Positions 34,901 to 46,400 of a DNA stretch of 64,000 nt are shown here, piece after piece. Source of the stretch: Larix kaempferi (Eukaryota > Streptophyta > Pinopsida > Pinales > Pinaceae); assembly GCA_027924585.1 (NCBI GenBank), contig BSBM01000068.1, positions 10,564,001 to 10,628,000 of the forward strand. The letters run 5' to 3'. The translations under genes and the position numbers were made by a program. Position 1 is the first letter of the stretch, and the number at the start of each line of letters is the position of its first letter. The notes under the pieces are model-generated. The model searched no databases and was not told where the DNA came from. It worked only from the letters and a program-made list of their open reading frames with translations.

Positions 34901-37370
34901 AAACATTTCAGACTCTGGACAAGTTGAGCTAAATATTTTCTTAAAGCATTAATTCATGAAGAGTTTGTTTCCCCCTATCAAAATACAATTATAATGATTA
35001 AATATATATGAAGTAGTCCACATGCTACAATTTGGACCTTTTCCAGTCACTTTTTCCGATCAATTTTGTTCAAAATCCGGTCAAAACTTCAGAAAAGTTT
35101 TTGGAATTACAGATCAGTTGTTAGGATTGCATAATATAGGTACAATAGAGGTATTTGAGGTAGCAGGATCCATTTATACATTCAAAGATGCAATTTCAAC
35201 AATGAAAAATTGCACTTTGACCAAAGATTGTATAGCCAGATTCTGGTAATGATAATTGAAAAAAGTCCAAAATGTATAATGTTTAGACTACTCCGATATA
35301 TATTTGCAATGCATGCCAAGTTAGTATGGATAGTTAGAATCTACAATGTGTATACAAGTTATTTTGTATTGAAGTCTGACTTCAAGTAATCAAATCTGAA
35401 ATTGAATTGACATATGGCTGCTTTAAGATTATTCGTTGATTCTTCCATATTTATTTATCCTGACATAACATGTTTTTTCCCAAACTGACAATGTTGGGCC
35501 ATACGACATTTCTTTAGCAAGTTGTCTAAAACTGTTACGATTTCACATGAATTTGCCAGAATCCAGGATATAATTTTTAGAATCTTAAATAACAGTATTA
35601 ATCCTACATAATTTGGGTTTCCTGGGGATTTCCAAGGTTCTGAATTCATCTAGATGCTCAGAAAAACGATTTAATCAACACAAATCACCAGATTTTTAGT
35701 TTTTATATAGCTGGATTCCGACCAAGTTTTGGTAAGACGAGCGAAATCGTCGCACTTTTAGATGGCTTCTATCTTTAGTATCTTTTTGGTTCATGTACAT
35801 ATTGTAATTTTAAAACATATTTCTAATTTCATATGCTAGCACGGTCCATATCATAAAAAACACTAACTTCATCAGACGAGTTTCAAGCAGCACATAAATG
35901 TGAATTTTCTGCTTGGTGAGACTGCATCTTCAGAAAGAACAGATTTTTGTTATTTCTAATTAGTTGCTCTAGTGGTGTTGTTTCCAGTGAGGATGCAGAA
36001 TATCAGTGAAGCTTGCGGCCTGATACGAGATTGTTGATCTGTAGCTAATTTTGTTGATTAAAGAATATATGTTCACTACATATACATGGGATGCTAATCT
36101 TTCCAATGAAATTTTATTTGCAATTTATTATAATTGGTTTGGATCTGCATTCTATGATTTTAGAAAGCTAGTATACTTTGTCTCAGCTCTTCTTTAGTTG
36201 CATGTTTGACAATTGTACAGCCATTTAAGACAATGGAATGTCATGCTTGGGCCTGCACAGTGCAAACTACTATGTTAAAGGGAGTGTTTTTGCCTCCGAT
36301 TTTTGCTATGGTTATTTAGACTAATTCGATGTCATAACTTAATTTTGAACCTTTCTAATTTTGAGCCTGTCCTAGCTTAATATTGATGTTAAGAATAGCC
36401 AGAAAGAAGTACTCATTGCACATGGTTTTTTGTTCCAATCAAGAATAGAAAAGGGAAAAACACCAATCATTTGCTAAGTTTGAACACCTTCACCATACAC
36501 TAAGCCTATTAAAGCATAACTCTAGCAAAATATAAACGATAAATTGGTAGTGGAGCATGATAAGTTGGCAGTGTTCGGAAAAATATGGAAGCCCAAAAAA
36601 TTGTCCAACTTCATATCATCAACTTGTAGGTCAATCTCTTGGACTGAATGGTCCAAAAACTGTGAAATTGCCTCTAAGACCTGTTGATTGCAAGACTAGT
36701 GTTGCCTCATACCAAACATTTGCTGCCGAAAGTCTTTTATCAAATTTTGTTATGTCAGGTATGAGTAGGATTTAAAGGAAAGAAAGTTATCAAGCATTCC
36801 TTTGAGGGGCAATGTGACTTATTTTATTGTGTATCATTAAGAAACATGAATTTTATGCTCATTATATATTTTTTCTTTTTCTCCCGGATTTAGCATAAGC
36901 ATGGATACAACACATTGGGCAAAAAAATTTAGAGGGTCTTCAAGTAAAAGAAAGGCGTTATCCATACCTTCAAGCAATAGAGAGTACTGGAATGTTGAAT
37001 GGTCTTGATATAATTTTTAAACCCTGTTTTCAAAGTTGTAGTCAAAATGAAATGTCATGAATATGGAAACTATTCTGGTCATGTGATCTTTCATTTTTAG
37101 GAATGAAAAATATGTTGATTCTCGTGCTGTTGTCATTTCGGCCTGAGGTGATTGGACATTATCTAGCAGATTTTTCTTTTTCATACAAGCCAGTGAAGCA
37201 TGGAAGACCTGGTGTTGGTGCTACACACTCCTTTAGGTTTATTCCTCTGAGGTAGAAAAACTTAAGCTCGTTTAATATGGACGTCCAGTGGGGTATTTTT
37301 AATTGGTTCTAGGTTTACATATGCCTCCTTTCACAATATTTAAATGAATTCTTGAAGAGTAATTTTCAGT
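31920..37370 (+). other. Mostly non-coding, with exon-like islands
   Basis: No long ORF. Four short islands are bounded by AG|...|GT junctions: 32406-32522 (VRFHICRDCLLSYEKIFKK), 32635-32780 (ILAGEGRSLFDYTYPILNDD), a piece at 36557-36758 (GLNGPKTVKLPLRPVDCKTS) and 37101-37251 ([19 protein letters not shown]). They could be exons of one decayed plus-strand gene, but the product is unrecognised and stops occur. The rest shows only small duplications. Confidence 0.25.
34621..34758. repeat. 69-bp tandem duplication
   Basis: GTGTCAATCACAATACT starts at 34621 and 34690; the copies differ at a few positions. Confidence 0.85.
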
Positions 37371-37374
37371 ATAT

Positions 37375-37539
37375 TGTTATTTTTGTAGAATAGAGCAGAA
37401 AACCAAAAAATCAAAGATTTTCATATATTAAAAAACAGAGCAAGATACAATATATAGAACTGGGAAAAACAGTTGCCCGCCGTTCTACGCTTACTAACCG
37501 GTTTATTAAACTAATCTAAACCGAAGGATTTAGTTAACA
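37375..37539 (-). repeat. Short 3' LTR of a copia element
   Basis: On the minus strand it starts TGTTAACTAAATCC and ends AAAAATAACA, giving 165 bp with inverted TGTTA/TAACA ends. A TATATATT box lies inside. It is preceded by the polypurine run AAGGGGGGAA at 37540-37549. The 5' partner LTR is absent. Confidence 0.7.
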
Positions 37540-37559
37540 TTCCCCCCTTAATCCAAAAG

Positions 37560-38815
37560 GTCATCTGACATGCCTAGTAACATTCTGAATTTTTCAAACT
37601 TTTCACGTCTTAATGCTTTAGTGAATATATCGGAAATTTGCTCTGAAGTAGGATGTAATGAGTTAAATGAATAGTTTTAGCCTCAACATGATGTCGAATC
37701 AAATGATATTTGGTGTTGATATGTTTGATTCGATCATGAAATTTAGGATTCTTCGTCGATTGAATAGAAAAGTATTGTCAACAAAGAGAGGCGTTGAAGT
37801 CCTATGTTTCTCCTGCAAATCTTCAAGAATTTTCCGAAGCCAAATAATTTCTTTTGTGGCTTGAGCTGCTACAACGTATTCGGCTTCAGTTGTCGAATCA
37901 AAAGGAACTGATTGCTTTCGTGATCTCAAAGTGATAGCTGCTGATCCAAGATTCATCAAATAACCTGAAGTAGACACCCCATGCTCTTTATCTCCATCAA
38001 AATCTAAATCTGAATAACGAGTAAGATGGAAGTCTGAAACGTTAGAGTATTTGATTCCAAACGACTGAGTTCCTTTTAAATATTTGAGCACTCGTTTTGC
38101 TGTGATCCAATGACCTTCACAAGGTTGATGCATAAACCTAGAAAGTATTCCTATAGCAAAAGTTATGTTAGGATGAGTAGTATTAAGATAAATCAAGCTT
38201 CCAACAAGTTTCCTATACTTTGTTTGATCTTCAAATGCATTGCCTTCATGTGAAATAATATTTTGATTATGCTTCATTGGAGTAGAAACAAAATTACAAT
38301 CCAGCATCCCAAATTTACTCAATAGATATCCAATATACTTTTTCTGAGAAATAAAGATGTACTTTGGTTTTTGATCTACTTCAATTCCTAAATAATAATG
38401 AAGTAATCTTAAATCCGTCATGTCAAAAACCTTTTGCATCTCCTTTTTAATAAAGACTATATAGTCATCATTATTCCCTGTGATAAGCAAATCATCGACA
38501 TAGACAACTAGATATACAATTGATTGCCCAACTTTCTTAACAAATAAAGTTGCATCATCTAGATTGAAATGCTTATGATTCAATTTGAGAAGATGCTTAG
38601 TTAACTTCTCATACCATGCTCGGGGTGCTTGTTTCAAACCACATAAATATTTCACCAATTTACATACCTTCTGTTCTTTTCCTTTAACAAAAAAACCTTC
38701 TGGCTGAAACATATAGACATCTTCTTTTAGATCTCCATTCAAAAAGGCAGTTTTTACATCCATATGATGTATTTTCCATCCATTTTGAACTGCAAGAGAA
38801 AACTTTTCCATAACA
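37560..38815 (-). pseudogene. 5'-truncated copia element: RT and RNase H
   Basis: The minus-strand ORF 38811-37699 (370 residues) is unbroken. RT palm motifs: IHHMDVKTAFLNGDLKEDVY, LKQAPRAWYEKL and the catalytic VVYVDDLLITGNN. RNase H follows with RYSDLDFDGD, STTEAEYVVAAQ and LFVDN. After a frameshift the C-terminal FHDRIKHINTKYHLIR can still be read to about 37640, then the polypurine tract and LTR. The N-terminal third of RT, integrase, protease, gag and the 5' LTR are missing. This is a truncated copy, younger than the other copia relics because so much frame remains. It lies just left of a multi-exon gene remnant. Confidence 0.85.
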
Positions 38816-39070
38816 TTTTTATTGAAGAGAAAATCATGTGTGCAAAAATGTAATCAAATACAAAGTCATATAGACAAGTGCAGATCCATCTATTAATATG
38901 CAAAAATGATCCATTCATGTACACTTTTTGGAAAAATGGAACATCGTTCCCAACGTCTATATAATGGCAACTCGTGCCCTATACAAAATATGGCCCATGG
39001 TGCCCTATACAAAATATGGCAACTCGTGCCCAAAATGCCACATCGTGGCTAGTGTACATAGGAGGGTTTC
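38816..39070. other. No recognisable gene
   Basis: Contains a short duplication of GTGCCCTATACAAAATATGG at 38974-39020. Confidence 0.4.
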
Positions 39071-40227
39071 TCAATCCTCTTGCCCACCCTCAGAGCTCCT
39101 AGGTGCATATCCAAAATCGATCTTCCTCTTCTTCGTGCTAGAGGAAGCTGGGTCCTTCGGGTGACTTGGACCACGTCCCCCTGAGACCTGAAATGACAAC
39201 AATAATATGTCAACTTTTCCTGGCAATTATACAAGTATAAAACATAATTTAATAATTAAAATAGTTTTCAAATATTAGATAACTCACCGCATGCGAGACT
39301 ATAAGTCGTGAGGGGGTCTCCCTCCTATGTTCTCCTAGTCTCTCAGCAATGACACCCTGCAACATTTAGAACAATCAAATAAATGATGAAATTAGATGAA
39401 AATAGTAATTTTCGTTAAAATTGAATGAGATTTTCATAAACTAGTCAATCTCACCGTGAACACAACCGGCTTGTCTTCAGGGCTAGTGGATGGAGCACTC
39501 GGCTGGAAAACCTGCTCTGATGCTATGGTGGATGGTATAGGGGAGGATGTAGCCACATCGACGGTGGCTACACCACTGGGGGGCAGAGTTGAAGAAGGAG
39601 AGGTGGAAGGAGGAGGCATGGACTGGGGTGGGCGAAGTGGAGATGCATGTCTAGGGCGATAAACCCCAACTGGCTGTAGTATGGATCGGGACACCGTGGA
39701 ATGGGAAGCGAGTGTGGTGGGGGAATATGGGGGGGGGGGGGCGAGGTATATGTTGTGGTGGAGGGATGGGTGACTGTGGATGGGTGTTGTGTCGTGGTCG
39801 GATCAGGGAGGGTGGGAACATGGGAAATTGATACGGAGGTGGTGGAAAGGTTGGGATGGGATGATGTGACGCGGGATATGAAACGGAAGGGGGAGATGGA
39901 TGGAACTGTGGTGCTGGATAGGAGGGGGGGCTGTATGGAAGGGGGTGGGGAGGGATGAATGGAATGGGGCATGTATTCCAGAGGATACAACTGGCATATA
40001 GAGTGGCTGAAAGGCCGGGGAGGGAGGAAAAATGGCACTGCCAAGCCGAGGTGCTCGCACCTGCATACACATTTATAACCTCATAGTTAATATAGAAAAA
40101 TATAAATATACATAGACAAGTCATCATATTTGAAATGAAATTTATGCTTTAATACACACGATACCTGCACACGTGGAGATCTATTGATCCCTGGAGGCGA
40201 TGGCTAGTCACTGGAGCCTGCGGACAC
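39071..40227 (-). pseudogene. Four-exon tail of a proline-rich protein
   Basis: Minus-strand exons 40227-40165 (63 bp), 40060-39455 (606 bp), 39356-39288 (69 bp) and 39187-39071 (117 bp, ending TGA) all have AG acceptors and GT donors. All lengths are multiples of three and join in phase 0. The long exon is rich in P, S and H (PRLGSAIFPPSPAFQPLYMP ... SEQVFQPSAPSTSPEDKPVV). Exon 3 reads GVIAERLGEHRRETPSRLIV. The last exon reads VSGGRGPSHPKDPASSSTKK followed by RKIDFGYAPRSSEGGQED and contains a KKRK nuclear-localisation-like cluster. In-frame stops occur in the first exon (TAG) and the long exon (TGA near 39805), so it is probably a pseudogene. The upstream part of the gene was not found. Low-complexity tails like this occur on plant-mobile-domain and transposase-derived proteins, but that is only a guess. 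Confidence 0.5.
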
Positions 40228-40569
40228 CTATGCGAACACTATAATTTTTAGATTGAATTTATAAAAACAATATTAACAATATTAAACACATTGCCAATGA
40301 GAATGACAACGATAGTACTTAAAAACATGACTGCAATTAATTTAGATTCAAGTTATATGATAGTGTTTTGATGGGCTTTGGATATTATATAAAGTTTTTA
40401 TTGTATTGGTGCAATCCATTTGCTCAAGACTTGGTAAAGAACATGGTTGTGGGGATTGTGTCCTTTGACCCACAATGCATTGGGCCCATGATAGGAACAA
40501 ATGACCCATTATGTGGTCATTCATTGAAGATAATGTGGCAAAGAAGGTTGACAATTTATGCTTGAAGTG

Positions 40570-41400
40570 TTTGATGGCCAAAGTTGTCATTGATGACAAT
40601 ACGTTAATGACAAAGGTCAATGTGATGACATGGCAAAGACATGACTGGACAAATGGTAAACATGAAAAGCTTTGATGACTTGACAAGTGGCAAGCAAGCA
40701 TGACAAGTGTAGAAGACTTGACAAAGTGGAGACATGAAAAACGATTGATGAACTGGACTTGATAATGACATTGATAACAATACATTAATGACAAAGACAT
40801 GGAAGAGTTAAGAACATGGAGCATACACATTATGGAAATCATAGTGGAGATGGTGACATGGCTTGAGGAATAGAAAAGGTGACAATTATGAAAAACATGG
40901 CAAGCATGACAAGTGTTTATGACAAGCATGGAAGAAGGACATGGCAAGCTAAGGACAAGATAAAGACAAGTGACAAGCAACAAGCTTGATGACTTGTCAA
41001 GCATGGTGTTTAATGACATGGAACATGACAATGAGGACATGCTTGGTGACAAGAAGGATTGATAACTTGGTGACATGGAGTACGACGAATTGGAAAACAT
41101 ATTATTAGAGGAAAAAGGCAAGATGATGAGGTGGATAGGGAAGATGTGCGGGCATTTCAAAGCACCATTGCGGGCATAATCAAAAGGACCCTGTGGGCAT
41201 TATTTGAAGCACCCACTACGGGCATTTGTGGTGTATTGCGAGCATATTGATAAGGGCCTGCAGGAATTTACTTGAGACCATTGCGTGCATAATCCAAGAC
41301 CAATACAGGCATGTGCTGATGGCCCTTGCGGACATCAAAGTGGAGCGCACTGTGGGCATTTTTAAGAGTGCATTGCAGGCATCTTAAGGGCATATGTGTG
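40570..41400 (+). repeat. Degenerate GACAAG/CATGG and GGGCAT repeats
   Basis: From 40600 to 41060 the plus strand is a loose mix of TGACAAG, ATGGCAAG and GACATGG. From 41150 to 41400 strings like CATTGCGGGCAT recur. The long minus-strand ORF across it (40348-41160) is S/C/H-rich composition only. TGTCATTGATGACAA at 40585 recurs at 41625, resembling a gypsy LTR start. Confidence 0.5.
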
Positions 41401-43131
41401 TCTCACATTTAATATTCTGAAAGGATAGAAGGTGGCATGGCATGGCAATAATTAAATAAATCATATTTGATTTGTTTAATCATCTTAATGAGAAAACTAT
41501 AAATAGAAGACAAGTTTCATAGAAGACAAGAGTATAAATAGAATACAAGTCTCATTTTTAAGGAAGCAATATGTGAAGATTTCGGGAGATTAAGGAGAGC
41601 TTGATGAATATGGTTGTCTATTATTGTCATTGATGACAACATTAATGACAAAGCTTAAGATTGAAGAACACATGGCATAAGGGCATGGAAACAAAGGTTG
41701 ATTTGGTGGACAAAGTGGTGGGCATTGGAGCCATTGGCACACTATTACACCTAAAATATTACCATCATGAGACTCAGTGTAAACATTCATAAAGTTTCCT
41801 TGATTAAGTCATTAACCTGTAAGAGATACAAACCATTCATACTATGTTTTGAGAGGTCGTCGCTTAATGGACAAAAATATCTTCTTCGAGCCCATTCTCG
41901 AAGCTAGATGACATGGATCCCTATCCCTGACCTTTTGGGAGAGCTGGCACTCGGTTCCTAACCTCTTGGAAGGATCCCCTATCTCTCTCCTACCATATAT
42001 CAACCTACCCTATCCACTTGTAATGTCCTTATTTTGACCCCATTGCATTTAAATGTAAATGATGTAATATTATTATAAAATCATGGTGAGGAGCTCAAGG
42101 ACAAGGCCCCGCCATCGATTTAGTGATGCATATGGTTTACATTCTAGCTAGGCACAATGGAATTGGAAATATCACGTAAATATACATTTTCATAAAATAT
42201 CCCACAACTAGCTATGTAATGCAACAAGAGATGGGGGCATGATCTTACAAGGAATTGAGAGGAAAAACATTCAAACCCTTGGAGCCAATCAAGTCAAGCG
42301 AAGTGTCAATGAGAGAACCCATGAACCCTCAACTACCCATGTTGAATTTTGTACCCAATCATTCATTTCTCCCAAGAGTTGGTTGAGGTAGTTAATGCCT
42401 TGGGGAATGGGAGGTATGGCTGTCCAAATTCGAGTATGGGTAAGCCACCCTTCATGGAAAATCACATTTTGCTTCTTGGGCAATAAATAGAGCCATGAAT
42501 TGCTCCCCAATCCATTATCCATCAACCAGTTTCCCTCCCTCACGAGTTGGGAACTACCTGGGTGTTTTCCAGCCATGTATTTCTATGTTTTCCTTCATTC
42601 TCAGCTGGGAGAAGGGTGCTTTTGTGTTGTATACTAGTGGGGAAGAAGGGGGAATGAATTGGGGTTCCATAGAGACCGTTTTGGCTGTTAAATGCTTAGA
42701 TAGTTGGGGAGAAATCATTTTCCTCCCTGTGAATGTTTTTCCCTATCCCATAATTCGTTTTTGAGTGGAAACAATTTGGGGAAAACCCATGGCCATCCTG
42801 TTGGTAAATCCATTGTTTTGGCTTGAGCTTGAGTGCAAGCATCCAAGGTTCAAATGTAGCCTGATAAACCCAGCTTTGGACTGGCTTGGCTCAGATGAAA
42901 TGAATAATTGGCTGTGTATGAGCTTGAATGTCCCCTTTTCCTTGTAAGAATCATGCCCAGCTTGGGGGTGGCAGTTGTGTTGAGAGAATTGATGAACACA
43001 ACTAGCCTATGGTTTGGTGGAACGTTGCAGTGACATAGCTAGTTGCTTGGGACAATTGCACAATGAAGATAAGTAATCTCTATGTGTATTTACTTTTGCA
43101 ATGTTTAATTTGATGATTATTTTGATATGTT
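41400..43131. other. LTR-like AT-rich DNA, no gene
   Basis: Contains two TATAAATAGAA-xACAAG-like boxes at about 41500-41540 and a second TGTCATTGATGACAA at 41625. The remainder (41850-43130) has no supported ORF. Confidence 0.35.
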
Positions 43132-43144
43132 GGATGAGCATGAA
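43132..43144. repeat. LINE target-site duplication, 3' side
   Basis: GGATGAGCATGAA here is repeated exactly at 49884-49896 and flanks the LINE. Confidence 0.9.
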
Positions 43145-43484
43145 ATTTTTTTTTTTCCTCGAAAAAAAAGCGTAATTTCATTTCATCCAAAGAGTACGAA
43201 ATTACATTGATCATCTCACTCATCTAGAGTGGAGTATAATACTGCTGAAAGTGTGTCCAGTAAAGTTTCCAAAATAAGCTGAGATGCTCTCTCTGTGTGA
43301 GAAGATGCATCTTATACAAAACTCGGATAGTATGCTGAAGTGGTGCCGTATATACAGGTACAGGAATTTTCAAATCCTAAAAACATAACTTTTAACATAG
43401 CATTAAGTTCAGTACAGTATTCCACATGGAAATGACATATAAAAACAGAAAACAGTGACAATGACCAAGGATCCCAATCCCCAT

Positions 43485-46400
43485 TCATTCAATGAATGGA
43501 CGGTGATAGTAAACCTGCTCTTGCCCGTTCAGCGATTCAGTAATTTTCCAAATTCCAGCCCCCAGGGTAAGACCCTCCTTGGAGGCCTCGTCCGCCTCTG
43601 TGTTGTTCTCACGAAAAGTGTTCCTGCAAGTAAAGGTATCCAGAGTAAGAGTGGCGTTCTGAATTTGAACCAAAACAGAGGCAATCCTCCGGTTGTTGCA
43701 GAGAAAGGTGCCATTAATCCAGTTAACCACATTCAATGAATCCCCAAAGACGTTCAAATGCAGTAAAGAGCGTTCCAAAGCAAAAGAGAGCAGCAGCTTG
43801 AGGCTGAGTATTTCATCCCAGTTGTTGGTTCCTCTACCAAAACCAAAGGCCATCACAAAGAAATGCACAGGGGATAAAAAAAGAATTGCTCCTCCCCCAC
43901 ATATGTTGTTTTGACAGGCCCCATCGAAGAAGCCCCAGGGTTGGGATCTATCAATGTCGACCGGGAGAATAGTACGGGGAGAGGATGGCTGCCGGGCCCG
44001 ACGGAGTGCTAAAAAGATCCCACAGCTCTGTAATGCCACTTGAGCCGGAGTGCCCATCTTGTCTTGAAACAGTCCACTATTACGCATGAGCCAGAGTCCC
44101 CAGTTTATCACCGGAGGAAGAGCTTTGAAAGGTTTCAGCACAATATTGTTAGTCCAGATACTCCATACTTCCTCAATAGAGTTCCCTGTCCAGGGAAGCG
44201 CAGTTTTAAGTATACGGGCAGAAATATTCCAGACCTCTCTGGTGAAGTGGCACTGGAGGAACAGATGTGGTATCGATTCCTCCCACAGCTTGCACAAAAT
44301 ACAACGGCTAGTCCCATGGAAGCTGCGCTTCTGCAGGATTTCCCACGTTGGAACTCGGTTAGACAGGGTGCACCACAGGAAGAGTCTGGCTTTCGGAGGG
44401 CAATGGAGCTTCCAAACCGTTTTCCACCACCAAACCAAATCACGAGGCTCCAGGTTTTCAGAAATCCACAAATAACCACTTTTAGGGGTATATAGTCCCG
44501 AAGGATCTCCATCCCAGATGAGTGAATCTTCATCATCGTTCAGAAAAACCTGATCCCTACAAAGAGCTCTACAGTAAGTTCTTAATTCTTCCACTAGCTC
44601 CGCTCTTAAGCCCAGTGAGTCCGGCCTCCTCCAAAGAGGTCTGCCCATCCAAAGGTTTCCAAGGTCTGCTAAATGGCATAAGGTAATGATTCCTCGATGC
44701 CTCAGTGCATCCATCAGATCCACCGACAGAAAATGCTGATCAGTGCAACCGACCCAAGGGTCGCGGCCAATCCTAACCCTTTGACCATTGCCAACCTCCC
44801 AGGCAAGATTGTGCTCAATGATGTCAAAATATTTAACCAGTGCTTTCCAGATGATAGAGCCACCATGATGCCTTTTGTTAGGGGATCGAATCCAGTCCTC
44901 CACCGTGTCAGGTTCCACATATTTCCGGAGCATGACCTTGGCCCAGAATCCTTCCGACTTGATTAACCGCCAGCCACATTTGGCTGCCAGAGCCTTAGAG
45001 AAATGAAAAATATTCTTGAGGCCCCGGCCCCCCAGAGCTTTAGGAGCAGCGATTCTGTCCCACCTTACCCACGGGGTGACATGAGCATCGTCCTTCCCGT
45101 TCCACAGAAAATTGAAGCAAATTTTCCTTGCTACTTCCAATGTCCCTTTAGGAATCCAAGCAAGTGACATCCAGTAGACCGGTATGGCCTCCAGTACCGA
45201 CTTGACAAGAACAAGCCTCCCAGCACGCGAGAGCCACCTGAAGCTCCAGCTCCTCAGCCTCTTTTCCAGTTTATCCAACAACCAAGTCCAATCATTTTTC
45301 AAGTAGTCATTAGGCTTGAGGTTGAAGCCTAGGTATTTAATCCCATCCGAAAGATTAAGTGTCCTGAAGGGGAAAGAAGAAGTATAGAAAGTGAGTTCCT
45401 CCTCCTGCAACAGTGAGACAGAAAGTGTTGATTTTCCATCATTAATCTCCATTCCCATAGCTGCTGAGAATAGTTGCAAGATCTCTTTAAGCTTAGCAGC
45501 GTCTAGATAAGAGCCAGAGCAGAAGATCAGGATATCATCCACAAACAGTAAGTGAGTAAGGTAGAGCCCAGGAGCTACCAGAATCCCAATGAAATCGCCA
45601 GCTCGTTTGGCATCCAAGATAGCTCTACTCAAGCTTTCCGCCACCAGTAGGAAGAGTAGAGGGGAGAGAGGACATCCCTGTCTTAATCCTCGTCCTGAGT
45701 GAAAGAACTGGGAAGCAGCTCGATTCAGTAGGACAGAGAAAGAGACGGTGGTTATACTGCTCATAACCCAGCGAACAAAGCCGATCTCAAATCCAAGGTG
45801 GGTAAGCATGAGTCTGATATAAAGCCAGTTCACCTTATCGAAGGCTTTGGATAGGTCAATTTTGAGAATAGCCCCCTTCAGTTTTTTAGTCTTGATGCTA
45901 TGCATCCCTTCCTGTGCAATGCCAATAGCCTCATGAATTTGACGCCCCTCCAGAAACCCGAACTGTTCTTCAGAGATGTGAGAGGAGAGAATAGGTTTGA
46001 GTCTGCAAGCAATAATCTTGGTGACAATCTTGTACACATAGTTGCACAAGGAAATAGGCCGAAAGTCGTTTAAAGTAGAAGGAGAATCCACCTTGGGAAT
46101 GAGTGCAATGAAGGTGGAATTAATGCTGGCTGGCACCCTTCCAGTTCTCCTCGAGTCTTCCACAAGTTCAAGCAGGTCATTCCCAATTAGGTCAAAGAGA
46201 GCAATAAAAAATTCGATTGTCCATCCGTCGGGTCCCGGGCTTTTATCCTTTTGAAAGCTAGCCAAAACCTTTTTTAATTCCTCCCCTAAAATGGGAGCCA
46301 TCAATTTCCTGTTATCCTCGACCTCCACAAAACGGGGAAAGAGCTGGGAAACCTGGATCACTTCACCAATATTTACTCTCTCGCTTGCTTTGAAGAGATC

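Noticed and set aside
40348-41160. 270-residue minus-strand ORF
   Set aside because: Its S/C/H/M-rich composition comes from complementing degenerate GACAAG/CATGG repeats. No motif, and no start or stop context worth calling.
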